Shown: positions 1-5,426 of the stretch, piece after piece | Position numbering within the stretch: the first letter of the stretch is position 1 | Layout of the letters: each line of letters opens with the position of its first letter | Assembly (NCBI GenBank): GCA_034429275.1 | Contig: DAOUFU010000305.1 | Location: 1 to 5,577 of the forward strand | Direction: 5' to 3' | DNA: 5,577 nt | Origin: DAOUFU01 sp034429275 | Lineage (GTDB): Bacteria; Chloroflexota; Anaerolineae; Aggregatilineales; Aggregatilineaceae | Notes under the pieces: model-generated | Databases searched by the model: none | Seen by the model: the letters and a program-made list of their open reading frames with translations, nothing else | Told to the model about the DNA's origin: nothing | Program-made: the position numbers and the translations under genes

Positions 1-160
1 TCGCCACCACCGAGGGCAGCGACCAGCCGGGGTGCGCATCCAGCAGCGCGATGAAGCGCTCGACCAGCACGCGCGTTTTCCCGCTGCCCGCGCCCGCCGT
101 CACGATCAGCGGGCGGTCGTGCGTGGTGATGGCAAGCCGTTGTTCTTCGGTGAAATGCAT
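1..160 (-). CDS. UvrD/AddA-type superfamily 1 helicase, N-terminal fragment (cut by window edge)
   Basis: Only the first 53 codons are present; the gene runs off the left edge. The protein starts MHFTEEQRLAI, a Q-motif-like segment (Phe3, Gln7) that contacts adenine in SF1 helicases. It continues into a Walker A motif, AGAGSGKT at residues 22-29, followed by RVLVERFIALL. This order is that of UvrD/PcrA/AddA helicases, ATP-driven 3'-5' DNA translocases of repair and recombination in the cytoplasm. The VERF..LLDAHP wording after Walker A resembles AddA-like (RecB-like) proteins more than PcrA, but no nuclease domain is in view, so AddA identity is inference. The ATG at 160 is supported by AAGGGG at 172-167 with a 6-nt spacer. 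It is transcribed divergently from the 333-1028 gene. Confidence 0.88.
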   Translation of the reverse strand, partial: MHFTEEQRLAITTHDRPLIVTAGAGSGKTRVLVERFIALLDAHPGWSLPSVVA

Positions 161-190
161 AGAACACCCCTTCGCAGCAGGCGGTCCTGA

Positions 191-208
191 CGAATCCGGC
201 CAGATTCG
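191..208. repeat. 6-bp perfect inverted repeat (operator-like dyad)
   Basis: CGAATC at 191-196 is the exact reverse complement of GATTCG at 203-208, separated by the six bases CGGCCA. It lies 31-48 bp upstream of the helicase start codon, in the divergent intergenic region, where an operator or a small 5'-UTR hairpin would fit. Arms this short can arise by chance, so the function is a guess. Confidence 0.35.
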
Positions 209-233
209 CCCCTACCATACCTCACGACGCATC

Positions 234-262
234 GTGGCACCAGCCGCGCGGCGTGGTATCAT
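234..262 (+). promoter_or_regulatory. Possible extended -10 promoter for the 333-1028 gene
   Basis: TATCAT at 257-262 (4 of 6 matches to TATAAT) is preceded by TG plus one base at 254-256, the extended -10 signature. GTGGCA at 234-239 matches the -35 consensus at 4 of 6 positions with the ideal 17-bp spacer. Transcription would start near 269, leaving a leader of about 64 nt before the ATG at 333. The housekeeping sigma preferences of the organism are unknown, so this is a prediction from consensus only. Confidence 0.35.
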
Positions 263-278
263 CGTGCCATTGTCCGAA

Positions 279-310
279 GGCAGGCGGCCCGGCAAACGCG
301 CGGGCCTGCC
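279..310 (+). other. Leader inverted repeat upstream of the membrane-protein gene
   Basis: GGCAGGC at 279-285 pairs perfectly with GCCTGCC at 304-310. The 18-nt loop contains a competing short pairing, CCCG at 288-291 with CGGG at 301-304. In the plus-strand transcript this would form a GC-rich hairpin ending about 22 nt before the ATG at 333. No T-run follows, so it is not an intrinsic terminator. It may only be leader structure in GC-rich DNA. Confidence 0.3.
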
Positions 311-332
311 CATTCTCCCTGATGGGGGCGTT

Positions 333-1028
333 ATGACCGCTCAACCTCACCCTTCCGCCGCCCCTGGCGAGCGCCATATCGTGGTGGATGCCGATCACTT
401 CGCCGTGCGGTTTCTCGTGCCGGTGCTGGGGCTGGTGATCGCCGTGATTTTCCACATCCTGGTCTCGGCTCTGCTCGGCGACTGGCTGGAAGACAACGGC
501 ACCACGCCCGGCTGCGTGATCGTGCCCGCCGATGTGCTGGTCTTTGTGGGCGCGGCCAGCCTCACCGAGCGCGCGCTCAAGCGGTGGATGCCGGCGCGCC
601 GCTCCGCCACGCTCAGCCACGACTCGCTCACCTTCCACGATGGGCGAGGCAAGACTCCGCAAACCGTCCGCTTCGCGCTCCGGCAGACCCTCAACGCGCA
701 CGCCTGGCGCTTCGAGGTCAAGCGGCGGACGCGCGTGCCTAAGGGCTGGTACTGCCTGGCGCTCTACGTGCTCCAGGACGAGCAAGACGCCATCTTCTAC
801 ACGTTCATGGACGGCAAAGAGGCCGAGACCATGCCCGCCTATGCCCATTTCATCCGGCTGCGCCCGCGCAGAGAGACCCAAAACAGCACCGACCTGGCGA
901 GCATGGCCCAGCAGCGCCGCCTGCTCGAACTGGAAGACCGGCGCTGGAACGACGGTGCAGAGGTCGGCCCGGACGATTTCCGCGCGATGCTGGCTGCCAT
1001 CGCCCAGGCCGATACCAACTGGATATAA
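333..1028 (+). CDS. Hypothetical membrane protein with two TM helices and a cytoplasmic C-terminal domain
   Basis: I do not recognise this 231-residue protein. Residues 1-26 are polar. Residues 27-48 (FLVPVLGLVIAVIFHILVSALL) and about 61-77 are hydrophobic helices joined by an acidic loop (Asp50, Glu53, Asp54). The basic run after the second helix (Lys83, Arg84, Arg89, Arg90) predicts that both ends are cytoplasmic. Residues 92-180 alternate polar and hydrophobic positions with Gly turns, which looks beta-rich. A membrane-anchored PH-like fold is conceivable, but no motif proves it. Residues 188-204 form a charged helix. The reading frame stays open upstream to base 51, but that part overlaps the divergent helicase gene. 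ATG 333 sits at the start of the normal-looking protein, with only a weak GGGGG (324-328) as ribosome site. It is convergent with the ABC operon. Confidence 0.75.
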   Translation: MTAQPHPSAAPGERHIVVDADHFAVRFLVPVLGLVIAVIFHILVSALLGDWLEDNGTTPGCVIVPADVLVFVGAASLTERALKRWMPARRSATLSHDSLTFHDGRGKTPQTVRFALRQTLNAHAWRFEVKRRTRVPKGWYCLALYVLQDEQDAIFYTFMDGKEAETMPAYAHFIRLRPRRETQNSTDLASMAQQRRLLELEDRRWNDGAEVGPDDFRAMLAAIAQADTNWI

Positions 1029-1032
1029 GGGG

Positions 1033-1097
1033 AAACAAAAAGCCCGGCCTCACCCCAGGCGCTTCCCAAGAGGCGCACAGGTCGGGGATGAGGCCGG
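1033..1097 (-). terminator. Intrinsic terminator of the ABC exporter operon, nested hairpin
   Basis: CCGGCCTCACCCC at 1044-1056 pairs with 1084-1097, with one bulged A at 1088. Read on the minus strand, the GC-rich stem is followed by TTTTTGTTT (1041-1033), the classic U-tract of a Rho-independent terminator. It begins about 50 nt after the last permease stop codon. A second hairpin sits inside the loop: 1059-1065 with 1070-1076, seven pairs including one G-U in plus-sense RNA, with loop CCAA. On the plus strand the stem is followed by ATTCTCGCTT with no real T-run, so it would stop the membrane-protein transcript poorly. Confidence 0.8.
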
Positions 1098-1148
1098 ATT
1101 CTCGCTTAGCTTAATGCGCGCGCTCACGGGCGCGCCCTGGTCGTGGAA

Positions 1149-2525
1149 CTATCCCCGGATCAACTTCGGGATGTCGCGCCACTTGGGCATGGTGCCGCTG
1201 AGCAAAGTGTGCACGCGGAACAGCCGCCCCGCGAACCAGATCGCCCCGGCGACCGACGCCACCAGCAGCGCCGCGCTCAGCGCAAGCTGGCCCAACGGCA
1301 CATCCGTCACCACCACGCGCATCACCATCGCCAGCGGCGCGGTCAGCGGGATCAGGCTCAACACGGTGGCGAAGGTTCCATTCGGTTCGTCGGCGAAAAT
1401 GGTCAGGAAGAAGAACGGGATCATCGCCGGCAGTGTGACGAACACCACGAAGTTCTGCGCCTCGCGCATACTGGTTGAGAACGCGCCGATCGCGGCCATC
1501 ATACTGCCGAACAGCAGGTAGCCCAGCGCAAAGTAGATCGCCATCACGGCGACAGTCCCGGCGGGCACTTCAATCCCTTCCAGCGCCGAGACGACATCGC
1601 CCGCCTGGGTCATCAGGAAGATCAGCACAGTCACCCACACCACCACCTGGATCAGCGCCACAACGGCCATCGCCAGCGTCTTGCCGAGCAGCAGCGCCGT
1701 CGGACGCGCCGACGAGAGCACGATCTCCACGATGCGCGATTCCTTTTCCTGCACCACACTCTGCATCAAATAGCCGCCGCCCCAGAAGATGCTCATGATG
1801 ATCGTCAGCCCAAAGGCATAGATCAGCGCGAAGTTCTTGTCGCTGCTGTCGGCCTGAGTCGTGCCGTCCGCGGTGATCTGGTGCACGCCCACAAATGCCG
1901 GATCGCGCAGCCGCAGATAGAGCGACTCGTAATCCTCCGCCGCGACCGAATACAGCGCGCTGCGCAGCACGTAATCTACCATGAGCGACTGCGAATCCAG
2001 GGCATTGGGGTCAAACCCCTTTACATAGGCCGAGATGTCGCCTGTTTTGGTGAAGTCCGGCTCGATCACATACAGCGCGTCGATCGTGCCGTCCTCCAGC
2101 AGCGCTTTGCCTTCGTCCAGGTCCGTCACCGGGCGGATGGTATCGCGCAGACACGCGGGCGAACTGATTCGTTTGATCAGGCTGGCGCGCATGTCGTCGG
2201 AAGCGCCGGACGACATCAACGCCTGAGACTCCTCCGCGCTGACCTGGCACTCCACCGCCGGGTAGGTCTCCGGCGCGGGGAACAGGCCCTCAGGCGTGAG
2301 ATCGAGCACGCCCAACAGAACCTTGTCGGAATCTTCCTGCTCGACGACGCTCGTCACCGGGTCCTTGATCTCGTCGCTCTCCGCCTTGTTCAAGTTGTCG
2401 TAGAGGCGGTAGCCGAAGAAGGCCAGCAGCGCCAGCAGCGGCACGCCAAACGTGACGAACAGGTACGACTTGCGGCGAATCTGCTGCCGCACCTCGAAGC
2501 CAAACACCGTGATCCAGTTGCTCAT
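1149..2525 (-). CDS. ABC-2 type exporter permease B (NatB/YhaP-like)
   Basis: This 458-residue integral membrane protein has the layout of the ABC2_membrane_3/NatB family. A cytoplasmic N-terminus leads to one helix (about 22-42), a large extracytoplasmic domain (about 43-230), then a helical bundle (about 231-256, 280-305, 322-350, 357-378, 383-402, 412-434) and a short basic tail. QEKESRIVEIVLSS at 259-272 is the family's conserved cytoplasmic motif thought to contact the ATPase. The length is normal for the family. The only cysteines, Cys93 and Cys125, are both in the outer domain and could form a disulfide. ATG 2525 forms an ATGA overlap with the stop of permease A. A GTG at 2537 is in frame but sits too close to the ribosome site AAGGGG (2542-2537), which serves ATG 2525 with an 11-nt spacer. 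It is the last gene of the operon. The substrate is unknown. Confidence 0.9.
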   Translation of the reverse strand: MSNWITVFGFEVRQQIRRKSYLFVTFGVPLLALLAFFGYRLYDNLNKAESDEIKDPVTSVVEQEDSDKVLLGVLDLTPEGLFPAPETYPAVECQVSAEESQALMSSGASDDMRASLIKRISSPACLRDTIRPVTDLDEGKALLEDGTIDALYVIEPDFTKTGDISAYVKGFDPNALDSQSLMVDYVLRSALYSVAAEDYESLYLRLRDPAFVGVHQITADGTTQADSSDKNFALIYAFGLTIIMSIFWGGGYLMQSVVQEKESRIVEIVLSSARPTALLLGKTLAMAVVALIQVVVWVTVLIFLMTQAGDVVSALEGIEVPAGTVAVMAIYFALGYLLFGSMMAAIGAFSTSMREAQNFVVFVTLPAMIPFFFLTIFADEPNGTFATVLSLIPLTAPLAMVMRVVVTDVPLGQLALSAALLVASVAGAIWFAGRLFRVHTLLSGTMPKWRDIPKLIRG

Positions 2526-3895
2526 CGCCGCAACCACCCCTTCTTCTGCTGCTTGCGCGCGGGCTGCCCCGCCTCGTCATAAACAGACGCGGTCGTGAGC
2601 ACCTGCCGCCCCTCGCGGAGCGCCTGCCACAGCGCGCGCGGCGTCAGCCGCTTGCCATACATCAACATGCCCAGCCGGAAGACCTTCGCTGCCAGCCACA
2701 TCACCACAAAGACAGACACAACCTGAATGGCCAGGCTCACCGCGATCTGCCAGGTGGGCAAAGTGGTAAACGCCATGCGCAAGATCAGGCTCACCGCCCC
2801 GGTGAACGGGAAGAAGGTGAAGATCATCGGCACGATGCCGTTCGGGTTGAGGAAATACAGCGAGATCAGCGCCAGCGGCAGCACCGCGATCAGGGTGAAG
2901 ACGCCCGCGATCTGGCGGCTTTCGGCCTCGGCGGTGACGGCTGCCCCCAGCGCCAGCATCGACGCCGAGAACAGCAGGAAGTTGATCACAAACAGCACCG
3001 CCAGCAGCGCCAGGTCGCCCGGCGCAAACGAGACACTCGTCATGAATTCACGCGCGCCGTCGTGTATCTGGCTGATCAGCAGGCCGCCCCCCATCCACAG
3101 CACCACTTGAGTCAGCGCCAGCGCGCCCAAACCCAGCATCTTGCCCCACAGCAGTTCGCTCGGCTGCAGCGTCGTCGCCAGAATCTCCATCAGCCGGTTT
3201 TCTTTTTCCTCCACCACCCCGCTCATCAAAAACTGCGCGGTGGTGCTGGTCGCCATGAAGTAGACCATCACGAAGAGGAACGGCAGCAAAAAGCGCCCCA
3301 CAATCTGGGTCTCGCTGAGTTCCTCGCCGCCTTCCGTATCGCGCAGCGTGATGTCCGGGTCGGCCAGCCACTGGGGAGATACCAGCAGATCATCGGGCAC
3401 GCGCCCGGCGATCTGCGCCCGCATGAAGTCCTGTACTTCGCTGCGCAGCCCTTCAGGGACATTCTTTTTGGCGAACAGGTCCACCTGCCCGGTGTAGATA
3501 TAGTGATCGGGGATCACCAGGTAGGCGTCAAGCTCGCCCGCCTTCAGTGCGGCCAGCGCCGACTCTTCGAGCGCGTCGAAATAGGCGGGCAGCGCGGCCT
3601 CATCCGCCGGGCGTTCGATGTCCGAATCGGTATAGGGCACATAGGCGGTCTCAATCGGCTCGCCATCGCGCGTGATGCCGCTGCGGATGATCACGTCGGC
3701 GCGGTCGATGGTCGCGATGCGTGTCCAATTGTCCGGGTTCGTGGAACTGATGGCGAACTGGAACACCAGGAACATCGTCCCTATCGACAGCAGCGGCACG
3801 CCAAACGCCGTGAACAGAAAGCTGGGCCGCCGAAAGTTAAAGGTATACTCGCGGCGCATCACCAGCCAGATTTTGTGCCAGGCATAGGACATCAT
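2522..3895 (-). CDS. ABC-2 type exporter permease A (NatB/YhaP-like)
   Basis: This 457-residue membrane protein is a diverged paralogue of permease B. It has a basic N-terminus, a first helix about 27-49 starting at FGVPLL, an extracytoplasmic domain of about 50-198, and a C-terminal bundle of about 199-225, 251-276, 294-320, 328-348, 354-373 and 384-407. A basic cytoplasmic tail (about 408-457) is longer than in permease B and ends in KKGWLRR. EEKENRLMEILATTLQP at 229-245 is the counterpart of the conserved ATPase-contact motif of permease B. It contains no cysteine. ATG 3895 overlaps the ATPase stop as ATGA, with AAGGGG at 3909-3904 and an 8-nt spacer, so translation is probably coupled. 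A second ATG follows directly (3892). It most likely pairs with permease B as a heterodimeric channel, which is inferred from gene order. Confidence 0.9.
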   Translation of the reverse strand: MMSYAWHKIWLVMRREYTFNFRRPSFLFTAFGVPLLSIGTMFLVFQFAISSTNPDNWTRIATIDRADVIIRSGITRDGEPIETAYVPYTDSDIERPADEAALPAYFDALEESALAALKAGELDAYLVIPDHYIYTGQVDLFAKKNVPEGLRSEVQDFMRAQIAGRVPDDLLVSPQWLADPDITLRDTEGGEELSETQIVGRFLLPFLFVMVYFMATSTTAQFLMSGVVEEKENRLMEILATTLQPSELLWGKMLGLGALALTQVVLWMGGGLLISQIHDGAREFMTSVSFAPGDLALLAVLFVINFLLFSASMLALGAAVTAEAESRQIAGVFTLIAVLPLALISLYFLNPNGIVPMIFTFFPFTGAVSLILRMAFTTLPTWQIAVSLAIQVVSVFVVMWLAAKVFRLGMLMYGKRLTPRALWQALREGRQVLTTASVYDEAGQPARKQQKKGWLRR

Positions 3896-4851
3896 CGGCT
3901 CAACCCCTTGCTCGCCGCCTCGCTGCGCGGCGCGCCGTTCACGCCCGCCACCTGGATGAAGATTTCGTTCAGGCTCGGCAGCCCCAGCTCGAACCGGCGC
4001 ACCCGGTACTGCTGCCCGACGGCCATTGCCTGCATCACGTCGTCCGGCGAGACGCCCTCGGCCAGCTTGAGCACCACCGATTTGCCGTTCTGCCCCGCCT
4101 CGACTCGGACCACGCCCGGCAGCGACGCCCAGTCACCCTCGCCCTCGACGATCACCGAGTTGTCGGCGAAGCGCGCCCGCACGTCATCCACGCTGCCATA
4201 GAGCACCCGCTCGCCCCGGTTGATCATCAGCAGGCGGTCGGCCATTTCCTCGATCTGATGCATCTGGTGTGTGGACATGACGATCGAAACGCCCTCGCGG
4301 TTCATCTCATACAGCAAGTCGCGCACCATCTGCGTGTTGACCGGGTCCAGCCCGGAAAACGGCTCATCGATGATGACCAGGTCGGGCCGGTGCAGCACAG
4401 TGGCGATGATCTGCACTTTCTGCTGCATACCCTTGCTCAGCTCTTTGACCTTGCTCTTGACGTTTTCTTCCAGGCCCACCTGCCGCAGCATCTGCAGGGC
4501 GCGCTGATGAGCATCCGCGCGCGTCATGCCCTTGAGCTGGCCGAGATAGGTCAGCACTTCGATCACCTGCACGTCGCGGTAAAGGCCGCGTTCCTCCGGC
4601 AAATACCCGATCTTCTCTTTGGTCTTGTCGGAGATCGGCCCGCCCAGCACCGAGATTCGCCCGGTGTCCGGCTTGAGAATGTCGAGGATCATGCGGATCG
4701 TGGTCGTTTTGCCCGCGCCGTTGGGTCCCAACATGGCGAAGATCTCGCCGCGCTTCACGTCGAAGCTCAACTCGCGCACCGCTGTGAAATCGCCGTAGCG
4801 CTTGGTCACACCTTCAACGTGGATTGCCGTATCCATAGGTAATGCGCACAT
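3892..4851 (-). CDS. ABC exporter ATP-binding protein (NatA/YhaQ-like)
   Basis: This 319-residue cytoplasmic ATPase powers the two downstream permeases. Motifs in order: Walker A GPNGAGKT at 42-49; Q-loop region IGYLPEERGLY at 81-91, with Glu86 where many ABC proteins have Gln; signature LSKGMQQK at 138-145; Walker B LVIIDEP at 158-164 with catalytic Glu163; D-loop SGLD at 166-169; H-loop His195 in STHQM. Residues about 220-305 form a C-terminal extension resembling DUF4162, typical of NatA/YhaQ proteins. All catalytic residues are present, so it should be active. ATG 4851 is chosen because GAGGAG lies at 4865-4860 with an 8-nt spacer. The next ATG (4836) has no ribosome site. In Bacillus, NatA-type ATPases work with NatB in sodium extrusion, but that substrate should not be transferred here. 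It is the first gene of the operon. Confidence 0.95.
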   Translation of the reverse strand: MCALPMDTAIHVEGVTKRYGDFTAVRELSFDVKRGEIFAMLGPNGAGKTTTIRMILDILKPDTGRISVLGGPISDKTKEKIGYLPEERGLYRDVQVIEVLTYLGQLKGMTRADAHQRALQMLRQVGLEENVKSKVKELSKGMQQKVQIIATVLHRPDLVIIDEPFSGLDPVNTQMVRDLLYEMNREGVSIVMSTHQMHQIEEMADRLLMINRGERVLYGSVDDVRARFADNSVIVEGEGDWASLPGVVRVEAGQNGKSVVLKLAEGVSPDDVMQAMAVGQQYRVRRFELGLPSLNEIFIQVAGVNGAPRSEAASKGLSR

Positions 4852-4878
4852 ACTGGTTGCTCCTCAAGTGATTCTGCC

Positions 4879-4905
4879 GCGCCCCTGGTACGCTGCGCGG
4901 GGCGC
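4879..4905 (-). other. Hairpin just upstream of the ATPase ribosome site
   Basis: GCGCCCC at 4879-4885 pairs perfectly with GGGGCGC at 4899-4905 across a 13-nt loop. It ends 14 nt before the GAGGAG ribosome site (4865-4860) in the minus-strand transcript. It lacks a T-run, so it is not an intrinsic terminator. It could influence ribosome access or simply separate the leader from the coding region. Confidence 0.4.
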
Positions 4906-4942
4906 TTCGGTGGCCGGTTGGGGATCGAGCCGCAAAGAGAGC

Positions 4943-4995
4943 GAGTGATCGCCGGGCGAGGCGTGCCCGCCCGCGAGCGCTCGCGGAGTGATCGC
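4943..4995. repeat. 16-bp perfect palindrome flanked by 10-bp direct repeats
   Basis: CCGCGAGCGCTCGCGG at 4971-4986 is a perfect palindrome with no spacer. GAGTGATCGC occurs at 4943-4952 and again at 4986-4995, 43 bp apart, the second copy abutting the palindrome. Between them, CGGGC at 4953-4957 and GCCCG at 4965-4969 can pair as another short hairpin. All of it lies in the untranslated leader of the ABC operon. It could be a regulator-binding site, a structured RNA leader or an intergenic repeat. Nothing here recalls a named riboswitch. Confidence 0.5.
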
Positions 4996-5017
4996 ATATC
5001 CCCCTCATGACGTTATA

Positions 5018-5037
5018 CGCAGCAGCTCTCTGCTGCG
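5018..5037 (-). promoter_or_regulatory. 8-bp dyad at the predicted transcript start of the ABC operon
   Basis: CGCAGCAG at 5018-5025 and CTGCTGCG at 5030-5037 are exact reverse complements around a 4-base centre. The predicted start of the minus-strand transcript (A at 5039) falls two bases before it. In DNA it would sit where a repressor blocks the start site. In RNA it would be a tight tetraloop hairpin capping the 5' end. The sequence alone cannot separate these two roles. Confidence 0.5.
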
Positions 5038-5044
5038 ATGCGCC

Positions 5045-5071
5045 ATTATACCCGATCTGGATGGATGTCAG
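5045..5071 (-). promoter_or_regulatory. Sigma70-like promoter of the ABC exporter operon
   Basis: On the minus strand, TATAAT at 5050-5045 is a perfect -10 element. CTGACA at 5071-5066 matches TTGACA at five of six positions. The spacer is 15 bp, shorter than the usual 16-18, so strength may be modest or dependent on a regulator. Start of transcription is predicted at A 5039, giving a 5' leader of about 188 nt before the ATPase ATG at 4851. A second, weaker hexamer TATAAC at 5017-5012 has no convincing -35. Confidence 0.6.
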
Positions 5072-5114
5072 CCGGATTTCAGTCGTTTGTCAGCTTGGGG
5101 GAGGGCCTGATAGC

Positions 5115-5154
5115 GCGCGCCTCCGTCCGGTGAATCGGCCAGGCAGAGGCGCGC
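5115..5154 (-). other. GC-rich hairpin downstream of the 63-residue membrane protein
   Basis: GCGCGCCTC at 5115-5123 pairs perfectly with GAGGCGCGC at 5146-5154 across a 22-nt loop, about 36 nt past the stop codon of the small gene. No T-run follows on the minus strand (the next bases read GCTATCAGG). It may therefore stabilise the mRNA 3' end or act as a weak terminator rather than a canonical one. It separates the small gene from the ABC operon promoter. Confidence 0.4.
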
Positions 5155-5189
5155 ACAGGGGACGATGTAAACGGCAGCGGAAACGACAG

Positions 5190-5381
5190 CTAGAGCGGTT
5201 TTTTGACGAACACGATATACGCCCCGAAGAGGGCCAGCACGACCCCGACAATCAGGGCAACGATCTGCGACCAATGCAGGTAAATATCGTAGCCCCGGAG
5301 CGGGTCAATCACGATGGCGAGCACCGCCAGTACAACCCCCAACACAAGCACGCCGTACGCCTGGTTCCTGGTAAGCGACAT
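5190..5381 (-). CDS. Small two-helix membrane protein, function unknown
   Basis: This 63-residue protein is almost entirely membrane. Helix 1 is at about 9-26 (YGVLVLGVVLAVLAIVID), followed by a short loop (27-37) with Asp26, Arg29 and Asp32. Helix 2 is at about 38-58 (SQIVALIVGVVLALFGAYIVF) and ends in VKKPL. Arg5 at the front and Lys60/Lys61 at the end predict both termini inside. Gly/Val-rich helices with GxxxG-like spacing would allow close packing, perhaps as an oligomer. The gene is convincing despite its size: AGGAGG at 5394-5389 with a 7-nt spacer to ATG 5381, and an extended -10 promoter upstream. The 338-bp gap with its own promoter says it is not cotranscribed with the exporter. 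I do not recognise the family. Confidence 0.8.
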   Translation of the reverse strand: MSLTRNQAYGVLVLGVVLAVLAIVIDPLRGYDIYLHWSQIVALIVGVVLALFGAYIVFVKKPL

Positions 5382-5417
5382 GACGATCCCTCCTCTGATT
5401 TACCCAACGATGTCCCC

Positions 5418-5426
5418 ATTGTAACA
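5418..5426 (-). promoter_or_regulatory. Extended -10 promoter of the small membrane-protein gene
   Basis: On the minus strand, TACAAT at 5423-5418 (five of six matches) is preceded by TGT at 5426-5424, giving the TGn extended -10 form. No good -35 is present at 16-18 bp, which extended -10 promoters tolerate. Transcription would start around 5411-5413, leaving a leader of about 30 nt that contains the AGGAGG ribosome site. Confidence 0.5.

Noticed and set aside
173..180. CGCAGCAG before the helicase gene, identical to one arm of the dyad at 5018-5037
   Set aside because: CAGCAG-type strings are common throughout this GC-rich window and the second arm is missing, so a shared operator is not supported.
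214..242. Minus-strand TATGGT (219-214) as a helicase promoter
   Set aside because: The -35 at 17-bp spacing (TGGTGC) matches consensus at only two of six positions and there is no extended -10.
51..332. 94-codon N-terminal extension of the membrane-protein gene
   Set aside because: It would overlap the helicase gene on the other strand and is Arg/Ser/Pro-rich. The predicted promoter (234-262) would lie inside it.
532..1521. Plus-strand open frame in another phase across the membrane-protein gene and the terminator
   Set aside because: It shows Ser/Arg/Pro-rich shadow composition, runs through a terminator hairpin and covers parts of two convergent real genes.
1881..2582. Plus-strand open frame (233 codons) antisense to permease B
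   Set aside because: Composition is Arg/His/Gln-rich and unlike a real protein, with no start signals, opposite a well-supported permease.
3062..4201. Long plus-strand open frame (379 codons) antisense to permease A and the ATPase
   Set aside because: It is rich in His, Arg, Gln and Pro, has no ribosome site or recognisable motif, and lies opposite two clearly conserved genes. It is an open-frame artefact of high GC.
4814..5008. Possible leader peptide or small gene in the exporter leader (minus strand, also a frame at 4997-4806)
   Set aside because: The ATG at 5008 has no ribosome site and the one at 4997 has a G-run only two bases away. Both frames run into the ATPase gene in the wrong phase and are Arg-rich.
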